This document shows positions 49,797 to 57,623 of a DNA stretch of 64,000 nt, in pieces. The notes beneath the pieces were generated by a model. It was given only the letters and a program-made list of their open reading frames with translations. It searched no databases and had not been told where the DNA came from. Each line of letters begins with the position of its first letter. Position 1 is the stretch's first letter. The position numbers and the translations under genes are program-made. This DNA is from Streptomyces brasiliensis (GTDB lineage: Bacteria > Actinomycetota > Actinomycetes > Streptomycetales > Streptomycetaceae): assembly GCF_014647875.1 (NCBI RefSeq), contig NZ_BMQA01000034.1:1-64000 (forward strand), read 5' to 3'.

Positions 49797-50498
49797 ATGG
49801 CGAGGAAGGACACGGCAGCGGACGCTGCAAATCCCGGGCGACTGAAGCAGATCGCCCTGACCTACAAGATGACCCGCAAGGCCGACAAGAAGATCGGTCT
49901 TGTACTCGCGGCTGTCGGAATCGTCACCTTCGGTGTCTTCCTCGCGATCGGCTTCTTGATCGGTCAAAAGATCTATCTCGGCATCCTGGGCCTGCTGCTC
50001 GCCTTCCTCGCGTCGGCGATCGTGTTCGGGCGCCGAGCCGAGCGGGCGGCCTTCGGGCAGATGGAGGGCCAGCCGGGCGCGGCCGCGGCCGTGCTGGACA
50101 ACATCGGCCGGGGCTGGACGACGACGCCCGCGGTGGCGATGAACCGCAGCCAGGACGTGGTGCACCGGGCGGTCGGCAAGGCCGGCATCGTCCTCGTCGC
50201 CGAGGGCAACCCGAACCGGCTGAAGACCCTGCTGGCCGCCGAGAAGCGGAAGATGGCCCGCATCGTGGCGGACGTGCCGGTGCACGACGTGATGGTCGGC
50301 ACGGGCGAGGGCCAGGTCGAGCTGAAGAAGCTGCGCACGACGCTGCTGAAGTTCCCGCGCGTCCTGACCGGCCCGCAGGTCACCACCACCAACGACCGGC
50401 TGCGCGCCATGGGCGACCTGATGAGCAACATGCCGCTGCCGAAGGGCCCGATGCCGAAGGGCATGCGGATGCCGCGCGGCGGTCCGAAGGGCCGCTAG
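49797..50498 (+). CDS. DUF4191 membrane protein
   Basis: The 233-residue product starts with a basic segment (RLKQIALTYKMTRKADKKIG), two membrane helices (LVLAAVGIVTFGVFLAIGFL and LGILGLLLAFLASAIVFG) and a soluble C-terminal domain containing GIVLVAEGNPNRLKTLLAAE, ending in a Pro/Lys/Met/Gly-rich tail. This is the actinobacterial DUF4191 family, almost always next to lipA and glnA. TAGACT lies seven bases before the ATG at 49797 with no ribosome site, a clear leaderless layout. A 24-bp hairpin follows. Confidence 0.92.
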   Translation: MARKDTAADAANPGRLKQIALTYKMTRKADKKIGLVLAAVGIVTFGVFLAIGFLIGQKIYLGILGLLLAFLASAIVFGRRAERAAFGQMEGQPGAAAAVLDNIGRGWTTTPAVAMNRSQDVVHRAVGKAGIVLVAEGNPNRLKTLLAAEKRKMARIVADVPVHDVMVGTGEGQVELKKLRTTLLKFPRVLTGPQVTTTNDRLRAMGDLMSNMPLPKGPMPKGMRMPRGGPKGR

Positions 50499-50504
50499 TC
50501 ACCC

Positions 50505-50556
50505 GTACGACGAAGGGGGGCGCCCGGATCACTCCGGGCGCCCCCCTTCGTCGTAC
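50505..50556. terminator. Perfect 24-bp bidirectional terminator
   Basis: The arms 50505-50528 and 50533-50556 are exact reverse complements (GTACGACGAAGGGGGGCGCC.. and its mirror) around TCAC. It separates the convergent DUF4191 and RDD genes and is the strongest hairpin seen here. Confidence 0.92.
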
Positions 50557-50573
50557 GAGAAGCCGGACGAGGA

Positions 50574-51041
50574 CTAGATCCGCACTTCCACCGTCTTCGC
50601 CAGCCGATCGTGCAGGCCGCGGCTGTCGCGGTCCCAGATCAGGGCCGGGATCGCGAGGCAGAGCAGGACCGTGCGCAGCAGGGCGCGCAGCGGGTTCACG
50701 CGGCCCGTGGCGAGCTCGACGACGCGCAGGCCGAAGAGGCGCTTACCGGGGGTGAAGCCGACCGTGCCGACGGTGAGGACGCCGAGCACCAGGAAGACGA
50801 GCAGCGCCCAGTTGCTGGTCGACTGGTTGTAGCCGTCGGTGATGAGGCCGTATGCGATCAAGACGCACAGCGCCCAGTCCACGGCCAGCGCGCCCAGGCG
50901 CCGTCCCGGGCGGGCGATCGATCCCGGCCCCTCCTCCGGCAGACCGAGCTGCTCGCCCCGGTAGCCGAAGTCGGCACCGGCCTCTTCCATGGCCGCGCGC
51001 GGCCCGGAGAGCCACGATCCCACTGCTTGCCTTCTGTCCAC
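50574..51041 (-). CDS. RDD-family membrane protein
   Basis: The 155-residue protein has the RDD pattern RRLGALAVDWALCVLIAYGL, in which Arg and Asp face the membrane. A second helix pair follows, with GFTPGKRLFGLRVVELATG, RALLRTVLLCLAIPALIWDRDSRGLHDRLA and a final short basic stretch. RDD proteins are suspected transporters or ion exchangers. It diverges from glnA and sits in the conserved lipA-DUF4191-RDD-glnA order. Confidence 0.9.
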   Translation of the reverse strand: MDRRQAVGSWLSGPRAAMEEAGADFGYRGEQLGLPEEGPGSIARPGRRLGALAVDWALCVLIAYGLITDGYNQSTSNWALLVFLVLGVLTVGTVGFTPGKRLFGLRVVELATGRVNPLRALLRTVLLCLAIPALIWDRDSRGLHDRLAKTVEVRI

Positions 51042-51115
51042 CGCTCCACGGTACTGCGCCCGTAAATGACCGGGGGACGGCGGGGTGTCCCGGGGCTACG
51101 GTGGAAGAAGGCCGG

Positions 51116-51153
51116 TTAACTTCAGCGAAACAAATGGGTCACGAGCGAGAAAC
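51116..51153 (+). promoter_or_regulatory. Two tandem GlnR boxes in the glnA promoter
   Basis: Four half-sites, TTAAC, GAAAC, GTCAC and GAAAC, are each separated by exactly six bases (51116-51120, 51127-51131, 51138-51142, 51149-51153). This is the a1-b1-a2-b2 pattern bound by the actinobacterial nitrogen regulator GlnR. A -10 box TAGGGT lies at 51164-51169 with no good -35, as expected for an activated promoter. Confidence 0.88.
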
Positions 51154-51254
51154 CACACGTCCCTAGGGTCGAGGCCAGCGTGTGCCACCGCACTGGCCGC
51201 ACGAACGAACGATCTACCACCCCGGCACGGACGGTCGGGAGTAGGAGGAGCTGG

Positions 51255-52664
51255 ATGTTCCAGAACGCCGACGAGGCCAAGAAGTTCATCGCGGACGAGG
51301 ACGTCAAGTTCATCGACGTCCGCTTCTGCGACCTGCCGGGCGTCATGCAGCACTTCACGTTGCCCGCCGAGGCCTTCGACCCCGACGAGGAGCAGGCGTT
51401 CGACGGATCGTCGATCCGCGGCTTCCAGGCCATCCACGAGTCCGACATGGCCCTGCGCGCCGACCTGTCCACCGCGCGTCTGGACCCGTTCCGCCGGGAC
51501 AAGACCCTCAACATCAACTTCTTCATCCACGACCCGATCACGGGCGAGCAGTACTCCCGCGACCCGCGCAACGTGGCGAAGAAGGCCGAGGCGTACCTGG
51601 CCTCCACCGGCATCGCCGACACCGCGTTCTTCGGCGCCGAGGCCGAGTTCTACGTCTTCGACAACGTCCGCTTCAAGACCGCCGAGAACGAGGCGTTCTA
51701 CCACATCGACTCCGAGGCCGGCGCCTGGAACACCGGTGCCCTCGAGGACAACCGTGGTTACAAGGTCCGTTACAAGGGCGGATACTTCCCCGTCCCGCCG
51801 GTCGACCACTTCGCCGACCTGCGCGCCGAGATCTCCCTGGAGCTGGCCAAGGCCGGCCTGAAGGTCGAACGTCAGCACCACGAGGTGGGCACCGCCGGCC
51901 AGGCCGAGATCAACTACAAGTTCAACACGTTGCTCGCGGCCGCCGACGACCTGCAGCTCTTCAAATACATCGTGAAGAACGTCGCCTGGCGCAACGGCAA
52001 GACCGCGACCTTCATGCCGAAGCCGATCTTCGGTGACAACGGCTCGGGCATGCACGTGCACCAGTCGCTGTGGAGCAACGGCGACCCGCTGTTCTACGAC
52101 GAGGCCGGTTACGCGGGCCTGTCGGACACCGCCCGCTACTACATCGGCGGCATCCTCAGGCACGCCCCGTCGCTGCTGGCCTTCACCAACCCGACGGTGA
52201 ACTCGTACCACCGTCTGGTCCCGGGCTTCGAGGCCCCGATCAACCTGGTGTACTCGCAGCGCAACCGCTCCGCCGCGATGCGTATCCCGATCACCGGTTC
52301 CAACCCGAAGGCCAAGCGCGTCGAGTTCCGCGCCCCGGACTCCTCCGGCAACCCGTACCTCGCCTTCTCGGCGCTGCTGCTCGCCGGCCTGGATGGCATC
52401 AAGAACAAGATCGAGCCGGCCGAGCCGATCGACAAGGACCTCTACGAGCTGGCTCCCGAGGAGCACGCGAACGTCGCGCAGGTCCCGACCTCGCTCCCGG
52501 CCGTTCTCGACTCGCTCGAGCGCGACCACGAGTTCCTGCTCGCCGGTGACGTCTTCACGTCCGACCTGATCGAGACGTGGATCGACTTCAAGCGCACGAA
52601 CGAGATCGCGCCGCTGCAGCTGCGTCCGCACCCGCACGAGTTCGAGCTGTACTTCGACGTGTGA
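51255..52664 (+). CDS. glnA: Glutamine synthetase type I
   Basis: GlnA makes glutamine from glutamate and ammonia with ATP, as a dodecamer. The 469-residue length is exactly that of bacterial GSI-beta. The sequence shows FDGSSIRGFQAIHESDM, EAEFYVFD, the ATP-site MPKPIFGDNGSGMHVHQSLW, NSYHRLVPGFEAP and the adenylation loop with Tyr397 in DKDLYELAPEE, so activity is probably controlled by adenylyltransferase GlnE. GGAGGAG lies five bases before the ATG. Transcription is under GlnR (sites at 51116-51153). An 18-bp hairpin terminator follows the gene. Confidence 0.98.
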   Translation: MFQNADEAKKFIADEDVKFIDVRFCDLPGVMQHFTLPAEAFDPDEEQAFDGSSIRGFQAIHESDMALRADLSTARLDPFRRDKTLNINFFIHDPITGEQYSRDPRNVAKKAEAYLASTGIADTAFFGAEAEFYVFDNVRFKTAENEAFYHIDSEAGAWNTGALEDNRGYKVRYKGGYFPVPPVDHFADLRAEISLELAKAGLKVERQHHEVGTAGQAEINYKFNTLLAAADDLQLFKYIVKNVAWRNGKTATFMPKPIFGDNGSGMHVHQSLWSNGDPLFYDEAGYAGLSDTARYYIGGILRHAPSLLAFTNPTVNSYHRLVPGFEAPINLVYSQRNRSAAMRIPITGSNPKAKRVEFRAPDSSGNPYLAFSALLLAGLDGIKNKIEPAEPIDKDLYELAPEEHANVAQVPTSLPAVLDSLERDHEFLLAGDVFTSDLIETWIDFKRTNEIAPLQLRPHPHEFELYFDV

Positions 52665-52712
52665 TATCGCCCCAGGTCAGAGCGGATAACCGCTCGCCCG
52701 GGCCGTCTCTGG

Positions 52713-52755
52713 GCCGTCGGCCGGCTCTCCATCTTCAGGAGAGCCGGCCGACGGC
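52713..52755 (+). terminator. Hairpin terminator after glnA
   Basis: GCCGTCGGCCGGCTCTCC (52713-52730) pairs perfectly over 18 bp with 52738-52755 around ATCTTCA, followed by TTTATCTGTT. The 253 bases after it, up to 53008, show no gene that I can support. Confidence 0.88.
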
Positions 52756-53008
52756 TTTATCTGTTGAGCCCCTTTTGTCTGAGCCCTTTTATCGTGATCA
52801 TGCTGGTCACGGTGGGTGCCGGGGACCAGAGATCGATGACGGCGAGGCTCCAGGTAAGGACAGCGGTCGACCAAGACGCGATGCCCCGACCGGGGGCCTC
52901 GCCGTGCTGATCCTGGCCCAGCTGCGCTGCTGCCCCCGCCGAAGGACCCCGATCGTGCAGGCCATCCTCGTCCTGCACCACGTCGAGACCAGCCGCTACT
53001 CAGGATGA

Positions 53009-53161
53009 AGATGGCTCAATGATTTCTTGGCGGCGCTGTTCGAGGTGAACCGGCTCCTGCTCACGGCGACGTACCGGATACCGGGCTCGCAAAGTGAGGC
53101 CGAAGACTCGATGCAAGAAGCTGGTCGAAGCGGGCGACTTCAGGTCAGCTGCACCATCTGA
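53009..53161 (+). pseudogene. Fragment of an ECF sigma factor (region 2)
   Basis: A 50-codon frame without a start reads RWLNDFLAALFEVNRLLL, then TATYRIPGSQSEAEDSMQEA. This matches sigma region 2 of the SigJ-like ECF type (F..NR..L...AYR.LGS..EAED.VQEAW). After QEA the frame is lost. Restoring one base would give AWSKRATSG, which still resembles an ECF protein, but region 4 and everything beyond are missing. The piece lies at the left side of the accessory segment after glnA and is a relic. Confidence 0.65.
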
Positions 53162-53182
53162 CGAGCGTGAAAGCATACGACG

Positions 53183-54277
53183 ATGCCGAACGATGCTATT
53201 CACGGGGGTCACGCCCAGGTCGCTGCCCGTCTCGTGGCCACCGTCGCAGCTCCGCTCGACCCTGCATGTGCGGACGCCCCCCAGGTGCTGCACTGGCCCG
53301 GGCGCAGGCTGCTGCTGCAGCGCGGGGACACCGAGCTGGCCGTCCGCGACCTCGATGGGGAGGGGACAGAGGTCCGCTTCCCCGCGCCCTGGCCTCGCCG
53401 GTACGGCTCGGTGACTGTCTCGCCCACGGGGGATGTTGCCGTATTCGCCGGCGTGCACGCGTTGCGAGCCGTGGATTTGACCGGTGCCGTGCGGTGGGAG
53501 ATCCGGCATGGTTGTTGGTCCGCCGCCAGGTGCACCGAGGCTCATGCTGCGTTCGCCGAGTACGCCGACGACTACGGGCACGGCCACGCGGACATCGGCT
53601 CGGCGGCCTTCTCCTCGGACGGCAAGCTCCTGTGGGCACACGTCCGCAACCGCGCGGGGCGCGACGTCAAGGAGGAATGGCTGATCATCGACCCCGCCGA
53701 CGGCACGGTGCTGGCCCAGGCCGAGACGATGACCGTGGGATCGGGCTCCTACCACTCCCCCCATCCGAACCCGGCGTACATGGGGCTGACCGTCGGCGAG
53801 GGCGAGGAGAACTCGCCCGTGCTGTGGGGACACTGGGATGGCGCGAACCTGACCGTCCAGCGGTTCGTCGAGGAGGTCTTTCTCGCCGTGAGCCCGTCCG
53901 GGGAGCACTTCCTGACCACGGATCTGGGGCAGTGGACCCTCTACCTGCACCGGGCGGAGGATGGCATGGAACTGCGGAGCCTGGACGCCGCGGAAGCCGT
54001 GCCCCACTCCGCAAGCGTGGACGACGACCGCGTTCGTTGGGACTACGAGGCGGCGGCGTTCCCCTACGAGGACACCGCCGTGGTCAGCACCGAGTACTAC
54101 TCCGCGGAGGACCCCCGCCACTGGCTTGTCGACCCGCACACGATGGCCCTGCGCGGCCGGATCGCCTACCCCTTCCCTGTCTCGGGACCTCCCCGATCGG
54201 CAGGGCAGGGCGCCTGGCACACGGTCTCCAAGGACCAGACGACCCTCCACCTGTGGAACCTACCGCACAGGGAATGA
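53183..54277 (+). CDS. Probable beta-propeller protein of unknown function
   Basis: The 364-residue product has repeated blade-like stretches: GSVTVSPTGDVAVFAG, ADIGSAAFSSDGKLLWAHVRN, EVFLAVSPSGEHFLTTDLGQ and DQTTLHLWNLPHRE. The pattern suits a WD40-like six- or seven-bladed propeller acting as a binding surface. It has no signal peptide, so it is cytoplasmic. No partner gene is obvious. The ATG at 53183 has no ribosome site, and the frame is open 16 codons further in another frame, so the start is uncertain. Base composition is somewhat less GC-biased than in the core genes, fitting an accessory region. Confidence 0.7.
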   Translation: MPNDAIHGGHAQVAARLVATVAAPLDPACADAPQVLHWPGRRLLLQRGDTELAVRDLDGEGTEVRFPAPWPRRYGSVTVSPTGDVAVFAGVHALRAVDLTGAVRWEIRHGCWSAARCTEAHAAFAEYADDYGHGHADIGSAAFSSDGKLLWAHVRNRAGRDVKEEWLIIDPADGTVLAQAETMTVGSGSYHSPHPNPAYMGLTVGEGEENSPVLWGHWDGANLTVQRFVEEVFLAVSPSGEHFLTTDLGQWTLYLHRAEDGMELRSLDAAEAVPHSASVDDDRVRWDYEAAAFPYEDTAVVSTEYYSAEDPRHWLVDPHTMALRGRIAYPFPVSGPPRSAGQGAWHTVSKDQTTLHLWNLPHRE

Positions 54278-54439
54278 GTCAAAGGCCTCCACGCCAAGGC
54301 CCTGGCACCGGCAACGACCGACGCGGGGCGTTTTTCGGTGCCGGCCGGTCGGCTGAACTGAGCGCACTTCGAGTGCTGATCTCTTTCGCGCCTTCGACAT
54401 CTCGAAGATCAGCCGGTGGCCGTTCTTGTATCCGGGCAC

Positions 54440-54679
54440 TCACTCAGACGCCGGGCCAAACGCCAGGATCAGGTGGGAGCCCGTACACCACTTCCAAGGA
54501 CGCAACCCGGGGCGCAGCTCTTCGATGTGCCCGTGGTCGAGATCGACAGTCTGCATGTCACCTGCACCGAATCGCCCAACAATCAGATGCATTTGGTTCA
54601 AATATGCGACCCACTCGCCGATATAGGTGTCGCTGTCGGGCGTGGTGAACTTCCTCTGCGCGGCGGGTCTACGGAGCAC
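54440..54679 (-). CDS. Possible small protein or gene fragment of unknown origin
   Basis: The frame gives MLRRPAAQRKFTTPDSDTYI, then EWVAYLNQMHLIVGRFGAGD and LRPWKWCTGSHLILAFGPASE. The amino-acid mix is protein-like (Trp, Phe, Tyr and acidic residues). It could be the truncated end of a larger protein, since the frame is open for ten more codons upstream without a proper start. I do not recognise a family, and neighbouring sequence is full of fragments. Confidence 0.3.
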   Translation of the reverse strand: MLRRPAAQRKFTTPDSDTYIGEWVAYLNQMHLIVGRFGAGDMQTVDLDHGHIEELRPGLRPWKWCTGSHLILAFGPASE

Positions 54680-54689
54680 GTCATCTAAT

Positions 54690-55550
54690 GCCTGCCGTTC
54701 TGCTCGTCAGCGGACGACCGTGGATGCCTGTGAACCAAGATCGGACAACTCGTGATGCGCAGACCCGGCTTCCGTGGTCACGAAGCCGGCAAAGGGACCT
54801 GTGAGCCGACAAGCGACAAGCTGACGCCCGCGCGATGCGCCCCTGGCGCTCTGCCATTGAGCTATGGAGGTGCACACCAGTCGGCCGTGTGCTGACCAGG
54901 GGACTACAACCCTCAGCGCCGTACCGACCGGTGGTGGGACAGCTCCCCGTAGGGAACCGCGATTGTGTGGCGTGCGGGTACCGGTCTGCCCCAGGTGCAC
55001 CGCACGCCCGTGCCGCGAGCCCGAGGGTGTGTCGGGCTCGGGGAAGACCGGACGGGTGGAGCTCACTGAATCCTCAACGATGCTCGGTGATGGCAAGCCT
55101 CGCAAAGGGCACCCACCCCGGTCGGAAATCATCTCGGAGCTGATGAGGGACGCGATGTGGGACCAGTGGGTTCGCCTCGAAGGCCTCGCTCCGAACGAAG
55201 TGGCCGGGGAGATCGCCATCGCCTTGAGCACCTTCCAGTACCTGGTCGTCCCCGGCTGGGCGTAGTGCCTTGATCGCTACCTGGTCGTCATGGAGACGAT
55301 GCCGGCTCGTCCCGAAGTCGCTGACGTACGGGGCCAGCGGGTGCCCTGCGGGAAGCAACGCGTTCGGGTTCGTTTGGCTACGGAGGCGCGCTTGCCCGAG
55401 CCGGCGCCGGGGGTTTGGAACCGACGGGCCGCCCCACCACCAGCGCTACCGAGGTCACGCCGGCGCACCGCCAGGCGCGGCGCCGACGGGCGAGCGGCCC
55501 GCGCGTCCCCCTCCAACCTGGGCTGACTGAAGGGGCATTGACTTCCCTAC
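54690..55550. other. Gene-poor accessory stretch
   Basis: No gene here can be supported with confidence. One plus-strand frame ending at 55265 has a protein-like stretch (SEIISELMRDAMWDQWVRLE) that may be a relic of a small helical protein. The stretch contains a tRNA-like fragment at 54848. Composition and frame structure differ from the core regions on either side. Confidence 0.4.
54848..54864 (-). other. tRNA D-arm fragment
   Basis: The minus strand reads TAGCTCAATGGCAGAGC, exactly the U8 to D-stem segment of many bacterial tRNAs, preceded by ACCTCCA in the place of the acceptor arm. The sequence after it does not fold into an anticodon arm and no TpsiC arm follows, so this is not a complete tRNA. 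It is probably what is left of a tRNA used as an integration site. Confidence 0.45.
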
Positions 55551-55554
55551 TGGT

Positions 55555-55570
55555 ATTAGGTTTTCTTAAT
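55555..55570. promoter_or_regulatory. Probable TetR operator before the regulator gene
   Basis: ATTAGG, TTTT and CTTAAT form a near-perfect palindrome ending just before the ATG at 55574. TTGACT at 55538-55543 may be the -35 box. The stretch is markedly AT-rich. Autoregulation by the TetR protein is the usual pattern. Confidence 0.5.
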
Positions 55571-55573
55571 GGC

Positions 55574-56245
55574 ATGAGGGACGACCGGAGGCTTCGGCGG
55601 CGCACTGAGACCGTGCAGGAGATCCTCGACACCGCGATCGAGGTCATGGCGGAAGAAGGAGTGGCCGCGCTGAGCATGGCCGAGGTCGCTCGACGGGTGG
55701 GGGTGCGTCCGCCCTCGCTCTACCAGTACTTCCAGTCGAAGATGGCCATCTACGACCGTCTGTTCGAGCGGGGAATGCGTGAGTCGGTCGGCATCCTGGA
55801 GCCGTACCGTGCCGGGCTCGCCGAGGATCCGCGGGCTGCGATCACGGCGGGCCAACAGGCCGCCATCGCCTGGGCGATGGCCAATCCAGTGCTGGCGCAG
55901 CTGCTGTACTGGCGGCCGGTGCCCGGATTCGAACCGACCCCCCAGGCCTTCGAGCCCGCGGTGCGGCAGCTGGAGCTCCTGCGGGCAGCGCTACAGGCGG
56001 CCGTACACGCCGGGCAACTGGCCCCCGCGGCCGCCGGCGACGAAGGTGTGGACCTCTACACGGCACTGATGTCCGGTGTGATCAGCCAGCAGCTCGCCAA
56101 TGAACCGTCCGCACAGGTCGAAGAAGGCCGCTTCACCCGACTCACGCAGACGGCAGTGGACATGTTCTTCCGCTTCTACGCCCCAGAGGAGGGCGAGTCC
56201 GTTGACTCAGACCTTTGTCCAGGCCGCGCGCCTGCCGCAGACTGA
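55574..56245 (+). CDS. TetR-family transcriptional regulator
   Basis: The 223-residue protein has the N-terminal TetR domain at about residues 8-60 (TVQEILDTAIEVMAEEGVAALS, then VARRVGVRPPSLYQYFQSKMAIYDRL) and a helical ligand domain with a C-terminal TetR_C-like RFTRLTQTAVDMFFRFYAPE end. The ATG at 55574 is placed by family length. The last 44 bases overlap the next gene, so the two are translationally coupled. The natural ligand is probably related to the substrate of that partner. Confidence 0.9.
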   Translation: MRDDRRLRRRTETVQEILDTAIEVMAEEGVAALSMAEVARRVGVRPPSLYQYFQSKMAIYDRLFERGMRESVGILEPYRAGLAEDPRAAITAGQQAAIAWAMANPVLAQLLYWRPVPGFEPTPQAFEPAVRQLELLRAALQAAVHAGQLAPAAAGDEGVDLYTALMSGVISQQLANEPSAQVEEGRFTRLTQTAVDMFFRFYAPEEGESVDSDLCPGRAPAAD

Positions 56246-56996
56246 TCACGACCAGTCGGCCGTGATCGCCGAGGCCGAAGGCCGGGCGGCTCTGGAAGTG
56301 CTCGAAAAGCTCGGCGACGACGACTGGCGGCGGCCCACCGACTGCGTGGAATGGGACGTGCGCACTCTGGTCTCCCATCTCGTCGCCCAGTGCGAGGACA
56401 ACATCAGTCTGCGTACGATGCTGCGTCGGGAGATCGCGGGCAGGCGGCGCCACCGCGGCAAGGGCCCGGTGGATGCCCATATGGCGGCGCAGATCGAAGA
56501 CCACACCGCGGCATCGGGACCGGTACTGGTCGCGCAGTTCGCACGGCTGTGGCCCCGCGCCGTACAGGCACGCCGAAGCCGTCCCGGCCTGATGCGGCTC
56601 GCCAAGGTCGACACCGGCATGCCGGCGGCGCCGCGCATGACCGTCGGCTATCTGCTCGACACCATCTACAACCGCGACCTGTGGATGCACCGCATCGACC
56701 TGGCGCAGGCAACGGGACAAACCGTCACCGTGGGCGACCACGACGGACAGATCGTCGAGCAGGTGGTCCGCGACCTGGCCCTGACGTGGCGCGAGGCGCC
56801 CATCGCGCTGGAGCTCACCGGAGCTGCGGGCGGCTCGTGGCTGATCGGCGCGGGCGAGCCGGTGTCGGTCGTCCGGGCGGACGCCCTGGCGTACATGCGT
56901 GCCCTGGCCGGTCGTGACCCCGAAGTGACGCTGGAACTGGTGTCCGGAGCCGAGTCCGCCCTCTCAGCTACCCAACGGGCCAGAATCATCTTCTGA
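56202..56996 (+). CDS. Maleylpyruvate isomerase-like (DinB/TIGR03083 family) protein
   Basis: The 264-residue protein matches the mycothiol-dependent maleylpyruvate isomerase family. Its N-terminal four-helix bundle carries WRRPTDCVEWDVRTLVSHL and AYLLDTIYNRDLWMHRIDL-like segments whose His residues bind metal. The C-terminal domain is an SCP2-like fold (ALELTGAAGGSWLIG, VRADALAYMRALAGR). The rare TTG start at 56202 is supported by GAGGAGGG eight bases upstream and by overlap with tetR. Members use mycothiol for thiol transfer or detoxification. Confidence 0.85.
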   Translation: MTQTFVQAARLPQTDHDQSAVIAEAEGRAALEVLEKLGDDDWRRPTDCVEWDVRTLVSHLVAQCEDNISLRTMLRREIAGRRRHRGKGPVDAHMAAQIEDHTAASGPVLVAQFARLWPRAVQARRSRPGLMRLAKVDTGMPAAPRMTVGYLLDTIYNRDLWMHRIDLAQATGQTVTVGDHDGQIVEQVVRDLALTWREAPIALELTGAAGGSWLIGAGEPVSVVRADALAYMRALAGRDPEVTLELVSGAESALSATQRARIIF

Positions 56997-57033
56997 GTTC
57001 CGGGTTCCGTGGGTGCTGCCCTTGCCGAAAACC

Positions 57034-57352
57034 TCATACGCCCTGGTGGGAGCCGGTGCGGTCGTCCACCCTGGCCTCCCCTTTGCGCCTCCGCAGCACG
57101 TAGTCGCTGAAAAGGTGCCTGCACCGGTCGCGCAGTTCGCCCGCCTCGGGAACCCCACGCCGCATACCGGCCTGCGGATGCCAACGCCGCCCGTAGCGCC
57201 ACGATTCCGCCTTGTGCATCGAGTAGCCGGAATGTGGCAACCCGGGCGCGGCGAGGCCACTTGGGCCCGGTGTCCAGCAGCCGGATCAGCAGCACGCTCT
57301 TGCCGGCGCCGGGTTCGCCCAGGATCACCAGGCGCCGGGTGGGAACCCGCAC
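57034..57352 (-). pseudogene. Remnant of a P-loop (NACHT-like) NTPase gene
   Basis: The minus strand encodes VRVPTRRLVILGEPGAGKSVLLIRLLD, the Walker A region typical of large Streptomyces NACHT or STAND NTPases. The matching frame then turns into low-complexity Arg/Ala sequence. A second minus-strand frame nearby reads AESWRYGRRWHPQAGM and LRDRCRHLFSDYVLRRR, which also looks protein-like. No continuous gene joins them, so this is decayed sequence. NACHT proteins often act in phage defence, so this may be the relic of a defence island. Confidence 0.5.
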
Positions 57353-57564
57353 GGAGCAGACTTACCCGATCGCGGGCGGCACCCCCGACCGGCAAAGCGC
57401 GGCCGTCTGTGGGCCGTCCCAAGGAGACCGAGGACGACCAACGACGCCAGAGAACAACAGCGTCCTTGCTGGTCAGGAAGAAAGTGGCTGCCATCCGCCG
57501 AGGTGGCCGAGCCAGGACATCACTTCTTCGACGTGTGATCCACGCCGACGTCCCATACGAGTGT

Positions 57565-57601
57565 GAGGGCCGCCGCCCGCGTAGTGCGGGCGGCGGCCCT
57601 C
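57565..57601 (-). terminator. Hairpin terminator of the glycine-rich protein gene
   Basis: GAGGGCCGCCGCCCGC (57565-57580) and GCGGGCGGCGGCCCTC (57586-57601) pair perfectly around GTAGT, 22 bases beyond the stop of the minus-strand gene. Confidence 0.85.
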
Positions 57602-57623
57602 TGCCGTGTCAGGGGCCGGAGGC

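Noticed and set aside
53167..54648. Long plus-strand frame overlapping the propeller gene in another register
   Set aside because: Its sequence is Arg/Gly/Ala-rich shadow, while the 53183-54277 frame shows repeated propeller blades.
54780..54905. Complete tRNA gene on the minus strand
   Set aside because: Only the D-arm fits; no anticodon stem, TpsiC arm or closing acceptor stem could be found.
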